Assembly (NCBI RefSeq): GCF_010015445.1
Contig: NC_053119.1
Span: forward strand, 27,789,383 to 27,853,382
Direction: 5' to 3'
DNA length: 64,000 nt
From: Perca fluviatilis
Lineage: Eukaryota > Chordata > Actinopteri > Perciformes > Percidae
The position numbers and the translations under genes were made by a program. Positions 16,701-27,259 of the stretch are shown here, in pieces. A model generated the notes under the pieces. It saw only the letters and a program-made list of their open reading frames with translations, ran no database searches and had not been told where the DNA came from. Positions within the stretch are counted from its first letter, which is position 1. Every line of letters begins with the position of its first letter.

Positions 16701-19700
16701 TGTACTTCATCGAAAAGCAGGGTGTTGGAGGTTGAATTTGACATGTACTTTGAGTCTCTTAAGTTGGTATCCAATAAGAAAGCTATCTTAATATCTGATG
16801 TCTACTCAAATTTCTTTGTTTAAGTGCTCCTGCTGTCTATATTATTAACGATTTTTGAAAGTCTGTCTCTTTTGTATCTTTTATTTCCCTCTGTTTAGAC
16901 TATTACTTTTATTTTTACTTTCATATTATATTATTTGTATATATTTTTGTATCTTATTTGTTTATGTATTGCGATGACTGAATATCTGTAAACTATTTTT
17001 TGAAATAAAGTTTTTTTTGGGGAATCACGTTTTTTTGTCTTTTTCATCAAACCACAGTTTTTGCAAGTTCCCGCAATTTTTGCAAGTTCCTGCAGTTTTT
17101 GCAAGTTCACGCAATTTTTGCATTTTCCCGCAATTTTTGCAAGTTCCCGCAATTTCATCGCATAAAAGTCCCGCATATTCCATCGCATTTTTTAAGAAAA
17201 CGTGCCGCATAATCAAGGATTTTTGCCCGCAACAATCACAAACAAACTAGTTTTTCTCGTTTTTCTGGAAGGACTGTTTAACACCACAAAATAAATTCTT
17301 TGTGATAAATATTGGCTGAAACTCAATGGGCACATTCATATCTCACCTCTTTCATCTTGGCAGAACTGAATGATGGGGTCAGGATGCTCCGCACCCGCTT
17401 CCAGCGTTCGTTCCTCAGCATGAGCAGACAGTCAGTCATGGGCTTGGTGGCAAAGCGAATAGTCTGCATAGAGAGACAGGAGAGTAGGGGGCACAAACAT
17501 GTGTTATCATGACATAAATCGAAGATTACGTTCCAATCAGGGGTGAGCACAACATGTACTGTACATGTGCATGCTTTGGTTCATGTCCTCACCATTCTGT
17601 TTGGGAAGCTGCTGAAGTCCCTGACCATCACTTGTCTGAGCATGTCAGGGTCCGCTATCACCACCACCGGTCTCCGGCCCAAATAATACCTAAAATATAT
17701 GAATTATAAATATAAGTGAAGTCTCAGTCAAATATAACGAAAATCTTTAAAGGAACACGGCGACTTACTGGGACTTTAGCTTATTCACCGTATCCCCCCA
17801 GAGTGAGATAAGTCCGTACATACCCTTCTCATCTCCGTGCATGTTGTAACTCTGTCTGAGACACAGCCATCTTCTAACCGTATACATACTGGGAACTATA
17901 TTCTCAGAAAGGCGAAGCACTGCTACTTCTGCTACTTGGCGGAGTGATTTGCTTGCATGGTGAGGAGCAGAGAGTAGCAGTGCTTCGCCTTTCTGAGAAT
18001 ATATTTCCTTAGTTTTGTCACTTATTGAGTTACCTATCGGTTACCTCCAGGATCTGGGCTAAGCTAGGCTAGCGCTGGGGACGTCAGACAGAGTTACAAC
18101 ACGCACGGAGATGAGAAGGGTACGTATGGACTTCTCTAACTCTGGGGGATACGGTGAATAAGCTAAAGTCCCAATAAGTCGGCGTGTTCCTTTAATGCTT
18201 CTAACATAGGCTTTACCAAGCAAGTGTTTTTTTCACTTCATTTTACAATGTGGAAGAATTCAAATCAACAAAACGTTCAGACCATCATTTTATCAGAGGC
18301 TGACGCAGAAAGTATTTCTACTACTACTTACCCACAAACTCTGCCATGTGTCTTTATGAGATCATTGAGAGGGTTGAAAAAACCCTGAAAATAAAATAAA
18401 GAACAGAATAGATGAAAAATAACCTCCTACAACATCAGAAAGGAACAACAGAAGCTCTTCTTAAGAATGAAATAACTCCATGTTAGAGACAGGTGATATT
18501 TGGGCTGTTGTCTTAATGTTAATTACAGAACGGGTAACAGTTTAACAACTTTACGACTCGGTGAGAGCTGCACATATAACAGTTTTTCTAGCTGATAATG
18601 ATGAGGAAGACCTCCCATCCATTTAATTTTTCATTTATCTCTGAGACTTAAATCAGGCACGTTACAGTTTTTTCCAACTGCTTACACACATTTTCCAAAA
18701 CTATGTCTCCTTTTTTCAAAACTCTACACACAATTCCCAAAACTGCACACACACAATGCAAAATGCCTAACATCTCCTTCAAAATGAAACCCTGCATTCA
18801 AAATGCCATAAACACATCTCAAAATGAAGCATTTGCATCAAATGGCAAACACTTTTTTTTTTGTCACATTTGTTTTCGGGGATTATGTGCTTTTCTTTTT
18901 GCATCGTTCTGTATTTGCGGCGTGTTTCTGTATTTGGTTGTGTTGTGTGTATTTGCAGCGCGTTTGCTAAATGCTGCGCATGTGTTGTCAAATCAATGAA
19001 GATGTTTTCTTAAATTTGCTTGCGTTTTGTCTATTTGCGTGTGTTTCATTAAGTTGCAGTGCCCTGGTCGGCCAGCGTAAACTAGAGCAACATATGCCCA
19101 CCTTGTCATTATCTATACAAACACTTTTCATAAAAGAGCAGGGACCACATATAAAAATAACTGATACATTTGCTAGAATCTTTATTTAACAGCTAGGAAC
19201 ACGATTTTCAATGTAGTAAGTAAACAATGTGAGAACATTTCCTTCGGCAACCATTAGTGTCAATCTCTACTGAGTGAAATGGCAGCTCAGCTAACACTCC
19301 TCAAGGAGAGACACTAAATACTGCTGGTTTTCTGAACCCTACTACAGTGACCTGCCTTGCTTCAAGATTCTGAAACTTTCTTGAAAAATGTCTGGAGTGG
19401 CAGCTAAAGGGGTCATGACCACCTTTTCTGACCAACTGAGTATTGGTAACTAAATTACATCAGGACACACCTGTATATCATTAAAATCTGGAACGTTATT
19501 GTTTGTTTAAAATTGTTGTTCTCAGTTTGATGGAAATTACAGAAATATCTTACCTGGCGAAACATCAATAAGTTGCCCAAAAAAGGTATTGGCTTTGGAT
19601 GTTTGATGCCACAGCGAGAAAGGACCGAAAAGGGGTAAATTGAATACCTAGAAGACAGAGAACAGAGCAATGTTGATTAATTAAAATAAAAAAAGCAAAA

Positions 19701-20824
19701 GGCAGAGAGAGGGAAAAACCTGCAAAAAAGGGCCGTGTGGTAAGGACTCAGCCTTAATGGTAAGCTATGGGGCCGTTATTGTAGCAAAACTGTTTGCAAA
19801 TGTGTGTGGAGAGTTGTGCAGTTGTATCTGAGTCACATGGATTCAGAATACACATTTGCAGATTCCTGTACACATTCACAAATCTCAGTATGCATTTAGA
19901 GATTATTTTACACATTTACAAATCTGATACCAGGGTAGCAACTATTCCTCCTGGGAGCCACACATAAAAGCACAACACCAACATACAACATACGTGATCC
20001 CAACCTGCATACATCTCAGCCAAAACCCAAATTCCCCTCACACCCACCCACCTAGATTGCCCATACCCACACAGAACCCTCTCAACTTCAAAGGAAAATC
20101 ATACCAGTAGCAAAACAGATAACTAAACAGAATTAATAAAAAAATAATTAAAAACTGTTTTCTGTTTCCACCAGGAAGGAAAGCACTTAGTGGCACAAAA
20201 TAAAACAAACAGAACAGACTCAACGACACAAAATAAGATCTCTAGAAAGGTTCACACCAAGAGAACAAAATCAAAAGGCAGAGGACAGTCGACAGATCAT
20301 TCTAACCAATCAAAACAATTCCTTTACGGATCTTAAAGGTGCCCTGACACACATCTTTCAGTACTTTGTGGTAATGTCTGAAGTTCTACCATGGACTCTG
20401 TAACTTTTTTTTTGTGGAAAATGCCTTGGCTACCTTGTTTCAAGCCATTCTAGCGTGGTAAAGAAAGCCTGCAGGAAGACTCAGCTCGATTTATGCCAGT
20501 TCTCAATATTCAACGAGCTAAGCTGCTCAACTCTGATTGGCTAACAGCTAGCCAATGAGAGCCTGGCTATCAGCATCCTTTACCCAGCGCAACTGCGCGA
20601 GCTCATGAATAGTAATGAGCTCAGGCAACACCACGTCAGACTGACCAGCTTTTGTAATTGGCCTGATTTCTCCCTTTTTCCACAGCAGCCACAAACAGAC
20701 AGAGATTTAAAGCATTTACTTACCAGTAAAGAAGACCCAGAAAGATGAGGAAGAGGCTGAATGTCACTGACAGTCCACTGGCCTTGCTATGGAATACATT
20801 TAGGAAGTCAACTACAGCCTCCAT
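10775..20824 (-). CDS. tbxas1: Thromboxane-A synthase, cytochrome P450 family 5
   Basis: Thirteen exons are in frame on the minus strand: 20824-20724, 19647-19554, 18384-18332, 17689-17593, 17463-17347, 15207-15119, 15015-14867, 14535-14405, 13072-12719, 12525-12437, 12307-12170, 11663-11501 and 10888-10775. They encode 562 aa (human 533-534). The N-terminal membrane anchor is [16 protein letters not shown], followed by [15 protein letters not shown]. The I-helix is AGYETSSNT (358-366), the ExxR is ETLR (415-418), and the heme loop is [10 protein letters not shown] with ligand C495. The C-terminus has [43 protein letters not shown] and LHHDPEHWP match CYP5A1 rather than CYP3A. It isomerises PGH2 to thromboxane A2 at the ER. 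Two additions relative to human are a charged linker in exon 9 (about residues 290-342) and an acidic C-terminal tail ([11 protein letters not shown]). An acceptor-like site just 5' of the ATG suggests an upstream untranslated exon. Confidence 0.95.
13169..14377. mobile_element. TTAA-bounded element carrying a nested Tc1 fragment
   Basis: Between tbxas1 exons 9 and 8, TTAA at 13169-13172 is followed by CTCTTGTGTTGTCTTC. The other end, gaagacaacaaggg-type sequence (complement CCCTTGTTGTCTTC), is followed by TTAA at 14374-14377. The outer parts (13173-13630 and about 14258-14373) look like one repeat, split by the Tc1-like fragment at 13635-14257. Related ends occur at 975-1200 and about 6280-6308. 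Confidence 0.6.
13635..14257 (-). pseudogene. Tc1-like transposase, truncated, catalytic residue lost
   Basis: The lower-coordinate end is a Tc1-type terminus, TA followed by CAGTTGTGTTCAAAATAATA at 13635. A minus-strand open frame (14203-13793) carries the C-terminal part of a DDE transposase: [20 protein letters not shown], then [11 protein letters not shown]. Exactly 34 residues after the D of QQDND, where DD34E transposases have Glu, this copy has Gly (NPIG). The N-terminal half and the second terminal repeat are missing; the match ends near ggtatacaataaataggcc. It is a dead, truncated copy inside another repeat. Confidence 0.85.
15095..15113. repeat. (GT)n run next to the tbxas1 exon 6 donor
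   Basis: On the tbxas1 coding strand this is a CA run starting about six bases after the exon 6 splice donor (gtgatcaca...). Intronic CA runs close to a donor can be bound by hnRNP L; whether that matters here is unknown. Confidence 0.8.
15279..15325. repeat. Perfect 19-bp hairpin in tbxas1 intron
   Basis: GCCCACTATGGCCACGCCA (15279-15297) is followed after a 9-nt loop by its exact reverse complement (15307-15325). A further partial copy of the arm (ggcgtggccataatgg) occurs at about 15472-15487, so the 15279-15487 segment may be a small inverted-repeat element in tbxas1 intron 5. Confidence 0.8.
15490..16227. other. tbxas1 intron 5, unique-looking part
   Basis: Low-complexity A-rich stretches and otherwise unassigned intron sequence. 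No exon or recognisable repeat was seen here. Confidence 0.5.
16228..16442. mobile_element. Short TTAA-flanked foldback MITE
   Basis: TTAA at 16228-16231 and 16439-16442 enclose inverted arms of about 65-70 bp. AGCAACACTATGTAACTTTT at the left is mirrored by aaaagttacatagtgttgct at the right, and cggtccccctacaggttgga by tccaacctgtagggggaccg. No coding capacity; about 215 bp including the TTAA ends. Confidence 0.88.
16443..17277. mobile_element. Transposon-like repeat with internal minisatellite
   Basis: The left end CAGTCCCTCCTGAAAAACG (16444) is mirrored by cgtttttctggaaggactg at 17258-17276. Both ends are flanked by TTTAAC (16438-16443 and 17277-17282), which includes TTAA. The interior is rich in GCATAA/CCGCAT motifs. 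A minus-strand open frame around 17000-17190 is only a translation of the internal minisatellite. The element abuts the preceding MITE and shares its right-hand TTAA. Confidence 0.65.
17055..17162. repeat. Minisatellite, about 19-bp unit
   Basis: About five tandem units of the TTTTTGCAAGTTCCCGCAA type, with variants at single positions (cctgcag, cacgcaa, cattttcccgcaa). It is contained in the surrounding transposon-like repeat. Confidence 0.8.
17747..18195. mobile_element. TTAA-flanked foldback element
   Basis: TTAA at 17747-17750 is followed by AGGAACACGGCGACTTACTG. The right end caataagtcggcgtgttcct precedes TTAA at 18192-18195. Long arms match internally (tttagcttattcaccgtatcccccagag against ctctgggggatacggtgaataagctaaa, in shorter blocks; agaaggg...cggagatgag). 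The centre holds a second inverted motif (gaatatattctcagaaaggcg type). It lies in tbxas1 intron 3. Confidence 0.85.
18664..18865 (+). repeat. Repeat copy shared with 60345-60550
   Basis: Starts near ACAGTTTTTTCCAACTGCTT and contains aaaactatgtctccttttttcaaaactctacacacaattccc (as short shared words), caaaatgaaac and atttgcatcaaatggcaaac. The same order of words occurs on the opposite strand at 60345-60550. It resembles an end of a Tc1/IS630-type DNA transposon family. Confidence 0.7.
20333..20705. repeat. Probable interspersed repeat in tbxas1 intron 1
   Basis: Starts at TTAAAGGTGCCCTGACACAC, a type of end seen in fish repeats, and includes ctctgattggctaacagctagccaatgagag, itself an inverted motif (ttggctaacagctagccaa). 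A matching far terminus was not found, so the boundary is uncertain. Confidence 0.45.
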
Positions 20825-21865
20825 AATGTAAACAACTCCTCTCAGTTCTCCCCTGCCTGCATTAGATCAAGGCTACTGGAAAATAAAAGGAAGACAGAAA
20901 AAGGTTAGGGCCATGTAAAAGAAGCTGAATAGCATGGCTTTGGTCATCATCATCATCAGTACATCAGTATTTTAACTACAAATATGAGTTCAACCTAAAA
21001 AAACAACAACCTTATTTTTAAGATATTGTATCGTTTCTCCGAATCATGACAAGTAGACCACTACTTGATGTAATAATAATAATAATATTGGCGTTTACTT
21101 TTTCAACAGAGGAAAGCACAGTGACATCTCTTTGTTGACTATGCTCTCATGCGTATTTGTCTTCTGTAGATTATCTGTAAAGAGTTCCAAGACAACTTGT
21201 TTTGTCTGAAGCCTTGAGAGTGCTCACCTTTCCCCTGCATTGTTTACAATGGGGGGGGGAGGGCACAAATGCTGCGGTTGGAACCTGTTTACATGCCACA
21301 GTTTAATGGCAAAAAAAACCTACGAATATTAATATGTTATGCCTAAAGCACACACCCTTAAACAGCTAACTACATAGCCTATCTTTATTTTTAAATACTG
21401 CGTTTAAAACAAAACCCCGAAGTCAGGTCATTTCGCCTAGGCTGTTAGCTACAACTAAATATCGCAGGTTGTCTAACGTAGCTACTCGTTAATATCTTTG
21501 CTGGCTGTCTTGTAACACAATGTCAGCGCCATTCTTATATCCGGAGAAAGTCCGACCTGTTATTTTTAAATTTGGTCAAAAACCCATACTGTCTATGGCA
21601 AAAACAGACTCACCTCACTCTCCTCACTTGTCAATATTTTTATAAAGTCCTCTTCGTCGTGTTGGTAGGTCGCAACCCAATAAAAAGCTGAGGAGCATAC
21701 TGCCACCCACTGTACGGGAGGGTATAGCATCCAACGCGGGTTTACTGGTGCGTTCATTACTAGGCCATTGACTGTATTAAATATGCGTCTTAATACACAC
21801 TTGGTGTGGGCCTGTACAGCTAATAGAAAGATGATGCTGAAAGAAGAAAAAGAAACAAAGGCAAT
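20825..21865. other. Region upstream of the tbxas1 ATG
   Basis: Contains the candidate 5' UTR segment of tbxas1: minus strand, acceptor near 20878, then about 50 nt to the ATG. A possible untranslated exon with a GAG/gtgagt donor lies near 21613-21618. No other exon was seen. Confidence 0.4.
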
Positions 21866-22470
21866 GCAAGGCAAGTTTATTTATAAAGCACATTTCAGCA
21901 GCAGGGCAATTCATAGCGCTTTACATAAAACATTAAAGAGCCATTAAAAACTATTAAAAACAGCCCACTGCATCAACTTACTGCTCTGTGTTATTACACC
22001 TGTTAAGTTTCACCTTGTGTAACAACTAATTAGGTATAACAGGGTACTATAACTAGAGTAAGCATTACAGTGCAGTGTAATACATAAATAAATATTAATA
22101 CTTTAATTAATCCTACTTAATAACATTTTTTAAAAGTCAGCATCAAACTATTTTTTTTTTAGGTTTGATTTATTAAAATAACTGAGAACAGTTTTCTGGG
22201 AGATTGTTCCAGATACATGGAGCATAAAAGCCGAATGCTGCTTCTGTTTACTTCTGACTTTTGGGACAGAAAGCAGAGCTGTCCCAGAAGACCCGAGAGG
22301 TCTGGACGGTTCATAATGTAGCAGAAAATCAGAAATGTATTTTGGCCCTAAACCATTCGGTGCCAACAGTAGTATTTTGAAATCAATTATTTGACGGACA
22401 GGACAGAAAGGAAGCCAGTGTAAACACCTCAGAAATAGAGGGATATGTCCTGCTTTTACATTTAAAAAAA
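21866..22470. repeat. LINE-like or other interspersed repeat fragments
   Basis: 21866-21965 has the fish repeat words AAGGCAAGTTTATTTATAAA and ggcaattcatagcgctttacata; a second copy is at about 33738-33850. 22170-22460 carries ttccagatacatggagcata, tgtcccagaagacc and gtattttgaaatcaatt, typical of a common teleost interspersed repeat. The repeat class is not certain. Confidence 0.55.
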
Positions 22471-23515
22471 ATCACAATCTGACCACAGCAGTCAAACACA
22501 AAGACACTCAATTGACGGAGCCAACAGAAAGTCGTGGTCTTCACATGGATAAATCCAAAGTCAAACAAAGCTAAAAAAAAAAAAAGAAAAGGCAAGAACA
22601 CAGAAAAGAAAAACTGTACCCAGCCAACGGTAGAGTCATCAATCTCGTTTCGATCCTGGAATAAAAAGATTTACACTTTTCGCAAGTGGAGTGAGGCTGC
22701 AAAACCCTTCTCTTGCATTTATTTTTAGGGTTATTTGTCAGTCAAGAAATACCGTTAAACATACAGTGTGCTCAAGACACAAGAACAAACTAAGAGATTT
22801 CTAAATAATTTAGAAAGAAAACTCACAAAGATGAATAAAAGGAATAACTCAATGAGCCTCGGTTGTTATTACATGAACATATAAGTTTATTTCAACAAAA
22901 TATAATATCAGAAAAGATCTTGATACAGCTGGTAACCATGGACCGTAATACACCAAACAGCTATAGTAACTTCACTCAGTCTTATACAGTGTATCTATCC
23001 CATATCATACAATCATGCATGATCACGGTACCAGGGAGGAGGCAAAACAATGTTGTGTAGCCTGTGGTCCAGACTGTTTACCATGGGAGTTGGGAACATG
23101 TAGAAGTCTTTTTCTTATCTTATCTTAACCTCCAGACACCCACAGCCTCCTTACATAAAGCATAACAAGTGTGAAGAACTCTGGGGCCTCTCAAAATACC
23201 AAACCATAACTATACAAAAAACATACATTTATTCATGTCTAATCATTTTCTACCACGGCTGATGATGTTAAACGTTTTAACATGCGGGTAAAGAGAGTCA
23301 AGTAATGACAGAAATGATTAAGGTGACTATATAAACAAAAGCTGGCCCTCAGGAGAAAAAGCAAAGATTTTAATAAAAGTATTTAGAAACATTAGAAAAT
23401 ATGGTGAGTGTTTAAAAAAAACTGCTTTAAATATATGACAGTATAATTGAAAATTACCAAAAGTAGTTGTTTTTGAGATGTTACATATAATGTAGTCTAT
23501 ATCGACGACCATTCA
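22471..23515. other. Intergenic, no feature recognised
   Basis: AT-rich sequence between tbxas1 and the NLR gene. I see no exon, RNA gene or clear repeat boundary. Confidence 0.5.
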
Positions 23516-23519
23516 TTTA

Positions 23520-23955
23520 GGGGATTGCTCCGGTGCAGCGGGAAGATCCGCCAAATGTCCCTCATTTTCGGCCGGATGTCCCTCACCTGTTGCTTTGTTT
23601 GTGTTGGCATACTTATCTCCGGACAATTTATAAGGACTATGGTTATCTGTTGATTCGGTCGGTAAATCGGTAAATCAAGACAGCTAGCCAGACTATCTGT
23701 CCAATCTGAGTTTTTTTTGTTGCAGAACTAAAACAACTTTTTTGTTCCACCAAAACAAGGTCCTTCCTGAAGCTATTTTGTAGAGGCAACATTATTGTGT
23801 CCAGCGCTTAGCGCCACCCATGACAATTGTGATTGGTTTAAAGAAATGCCAATAAACCAGAGCACGTTTTTCTCCCATCCCGGAATGCTGTGTGAACAAG
23901 CCAGACCTTCCTCCGCAGTGCTGTGGAGGAAGGTCAGGTGATGTGAGACTACATA
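23520..23955. repeat. Interspersed repeat (related copy at 54343-54545)
   Basis: Contains agactatctgtccaatctgag, catgacaattgtgattggtt, taaagaaatgcca and ttctcccatcccggaatgct in this order. The same words appear on the opposite strand at 54343-54545. It ends in ccagaccttcctccgcagtg, which resembles 3068-3110. A transposon family with at least three copies in the window. Confidence 0.7.
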
Positions 23956-23998
23956 TCATGAAATGTTTCTAGTTACTGTTAAACTGTTGAAATGTTGA

Positions 23999-24197
23999 GT
24001 GCCCTGATAGCTCGGTTGGTAGAGCGGGCGCCCATATATAGAGGTTTATTCCTCGACGCAGCGGGCCCAGGTTCGACTCCGACCTGCGGCCCTTTGCTGC
24101 ATGTCATTCCCCCCCCTCTCTCCCCTTTCACGTCTTCTGCTGTGCTATCAAAATAAAGGCTGAAAATGCCCAAAAAATAATCTTGAAAAAAAAAAAA
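23999..24197 (+). mobile_element. tRNA-derived SINE with 17-bp target duplication
   Basis: A tRNA-like head carries an A-box (TAGCTCGGTTGGTAGAGCG) and a B-box (GGTTCGACTCC). It is followed by the tail words ctgcggccctttgctgcatg and caataaaggctgaaaatgcc-like sequence, then an A-rich end. The identical 17-bp sequence AACTGTTGAAATGTTGA flanks it at 23982-23998 and 24198-24214. This marks a recent target-primed insertion just downstream of the NLR stop codon. Confidence 0.93.
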
Positions 24198-24371
24198 AAC
24201 TGTTGAAATGTTGATAATCAAAGTGATGACATCAGACAAATGAATGTTTTGTGTTTGAGTCAAAGACAGATCTGCTTCACAGTGCACAGTGTGTGTGGTG
24301 GTGAACAGAGTGAACTTTGAATTCAGCAGCTGATCTTCAGTCAGCAGCATTTCTATCCACAGGAGAGACTC

Positions 24372-27220
24372 TCAGACCTGCAGAGAACACAGAGACACTG
24401 AGGAACCAGAAGAGACCACAAACGCAGGATAAAGAGGCTTAGTGAATATGGTGTTGAAGGTGTGGAGGTGGATCAGTGAGTCAGCGGAAACACTGTAGAA
24501 GGACAGAGTGCCAGCAGGACAGTCCACATACACTCCGACTCTGTCAGAGACAGAGGAGGAGAGGCGTTTTCTGCTGTTATTGTGGCAGACGGAGAAACTG
24601 TCATCATCAGCGCACTTCAGACTCCAGGACTGATCATTCCATCCGGGCAAACAGTTTTTACTGTTTCCTCTCCTTGTGATTCCTCTGTAAGTCACTGCTA
24701 TATAAACCCTTCCTTCCCATTTGACCTCCCAGTAACAGCGACCAGTCAGACCATTTCTACACAGCAGCTGGGGCCAGGAGACAAATCTGTCTGGATGATC
24801 AGGATACGACTGATCCTCTCTCACATATGTCACCTTCCTGTTGTTGTCAGACAGTTGGAGGTTTCTGTGTACTGTGTTTGTGTCCAGTTCCAATTTACAG
24901 ACATCTGATGAGAGAACAAGACACAACACAGCTGCAGGTTATCATCTGTTGAGTTATCAACAACTTTACTGACAATTCACCCGCTTCAGATGTTTTCACT
25001 CAGCCTATTCAATGGCCGTTACCAGTTTGATAGTTTCACTTTCCTCAAGTGTTGGTGCAAATCGACGTGGTTAGGTTTAGAAAGGTTGGGCGTAAATATT
25101 GGTTTCACATGGGAGCTGACCCCGGTCTCCTGGGTGAAAGCCCTTTCAAGGGAACGCCATTTCTGGCAGAGAGTTTCATTGTTTCGTTAATTCAGAAAAA
25201 AACGATGAAAACTTTTCACAGAAAAGTTAGCTTGACCGCAACTAATGGACCACAATCTGAGCTGATGTCATAAAGTAAGTCAAACTTTGATGTGTGTTTG
25301 TGGTCCTGCATAATAAATTAGGTGCAGAGAGGACATAAAGCTAATATATATTTATATATATTCTGTAACATCTTTATGAAAATAATTGTTGTGTTGTGTT
25401 TATGACTTGTAGGTATTTTAAAAATGATTTATTAAACACATCCAAAAAAGAAAAGTAGAAACACAACTTATATCTGTCAAACTTCTGTCAAAAAGATAGA
25501 AGCTTTCTGTTGGCTTGACTGTTAATTAGGGATGCACCGAAATGAAAATTCTTGGCCGAAACCGAAAACCGAAAAAGAGGAAACCAAGACCGAAAACCGA
25601 AACACCGAAAGAAATTATGCCAATTATTAGTACCATTGCATTTATGGCTATGACTGTGTACTAACTTTACTAAAATCAAGGCATTGCAATTGTATAAATT
25701 AATATTAAAGTTTAATTAAAAAAATATCTAGCAGAAATATGGCTACAATCTGATAGTCACATACAGTATATAATAGCCTAAGAACAGAATAGCTTACCTA
25801 TTGTTATTATTATTATTTGAGGCACTTTCTTGCAGGATTTCACTGAACATATCAGACAACGAGGGTGCATGCCCCTCATCTGGTGCAGAGAGACGAGTCT
25901 TTTTTTCTGCGCTCTGATCTCCTGCGCTGGGCGCTGCTCCGTGCGCTGCTCCGTCTCCACGCGGGTTCACCGCATCCATCGCGGCCTGGATCATTTCTCG
26001 TGCGCCCTGCTTTATTTCCGCATCCAAGTAATGGTGTTTATAACGCAGATCAAGTACAGTCGCGATGAAGTGCAGAGGATCCGAATAGATCTCACTGAAA
26101 CGTGTGCTGACAGACTCTAAGAGCGTACTTTTCATTGTTTTCACGCCGTGGTCCGTTTTGATTGACTGATTTATTAGACAGTAACAGAAATAAATGCATA
26201 ACAAGATGCCAACACAGTGACATTGTACATTTATCAGAACTGTCGATAAATGTACAATGTCACTGTGTTGTCCGTCTCAACCTCTTTGCTTAGGATACGC
26301 TTTGCAGGTGGAACGGATCGGGTACTGACACACGTGCAGGTCGCGGTTTCTGTTTGCGTCATCACAACATTTCGGCCGTATTGTTTCGGTGATAAAAGTA
26401 TTTTGGCCGAAAACTGAAAATGCCCTTTCGGTGGGCGAATATTCGGTGCATCCCTACTGTTAATGAAATGTATTTATTATTTATGTTGGATCAATGTGTT
26501 TAGTTTGTTGTATTTGTGGGTTTTACATTGATTGACTGAATTCTAATATGTTTCCAGCCACTCTGACAAAAAAACAAGCTATATACAGATTGAAACTGAT
26601 TGAAATTCATCATCGTACTTCAGTCAAGAAAGTAAAATATCTAGTTTAACATCTGCAGCTAAGTTCTCATGAATCAAACTTAAAACACACTTACATTTCC
26701 TCACACCAGGTTTCAGTCTCTGCAGTCCACCATGGTCCACCCTGGAGGAAAAAACAAAGTCAGAATCAACTTCATGCAGCTTCACTCATATCCTCCATTT
26801 GCACTCAATGCATAACTGCAATGCATTGTTGGTTATATATATACCTCTAGAGTGACCATTGTTGTTCACTCACTCCCTCAGCCCTCTGAGGGTCGATTAG
26901 CAAGTTTACTTAAGTTTTTCAGACACACAGAACGACACTTATGATGGCAACGGGGTTTCAAGTGAACAAAGGCATGTTGAAAAACTAATTGGACACAGAC
27001 AGAGAAACCGTGTGAGAGCTGCTGTTGTCTGTCCATCTGTCCATACCTGAGAGTGTCCAGCCTCCAATGTTGATCCTTCATTCCAGCACACAGCAGTTTC
27101 TCTCCCAAGTCTTCTGGATGATTGTAGCTCAGGTCCAGCTCTCTCAGATGGGAGGGGTTGGAGCTCAGAGCTGAGGCCAGAGAAACACAGCCTTCCTGTG
27201 TGATCATACAGCCTGATAGA

Positions 27221-27259
<39 letters not shown>

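Noticed and set aside
17055..17162. CRISPR-like array (regular short repeats)
   Set aside because: Units are contiguous with no unique spacers, and the genome is eukaryotic; it is a minisatellite inside a transposon-like repeat.
10775..20824. CYP3A identity for the P450 gene
   Set aside because: AGYET and FGAGPRNC also fit CYP3A, but [25 protein letters not shown], the PKNGIF end and the parp12 neighbour favour tbxas1/CYP5A1.
24010..24095. A tRNA gene
   Set aside because: A- and B-box are present, but the head continues into a SINE body with A-tail and target duplication, so it is a SINE and not a functional tRNA gene.
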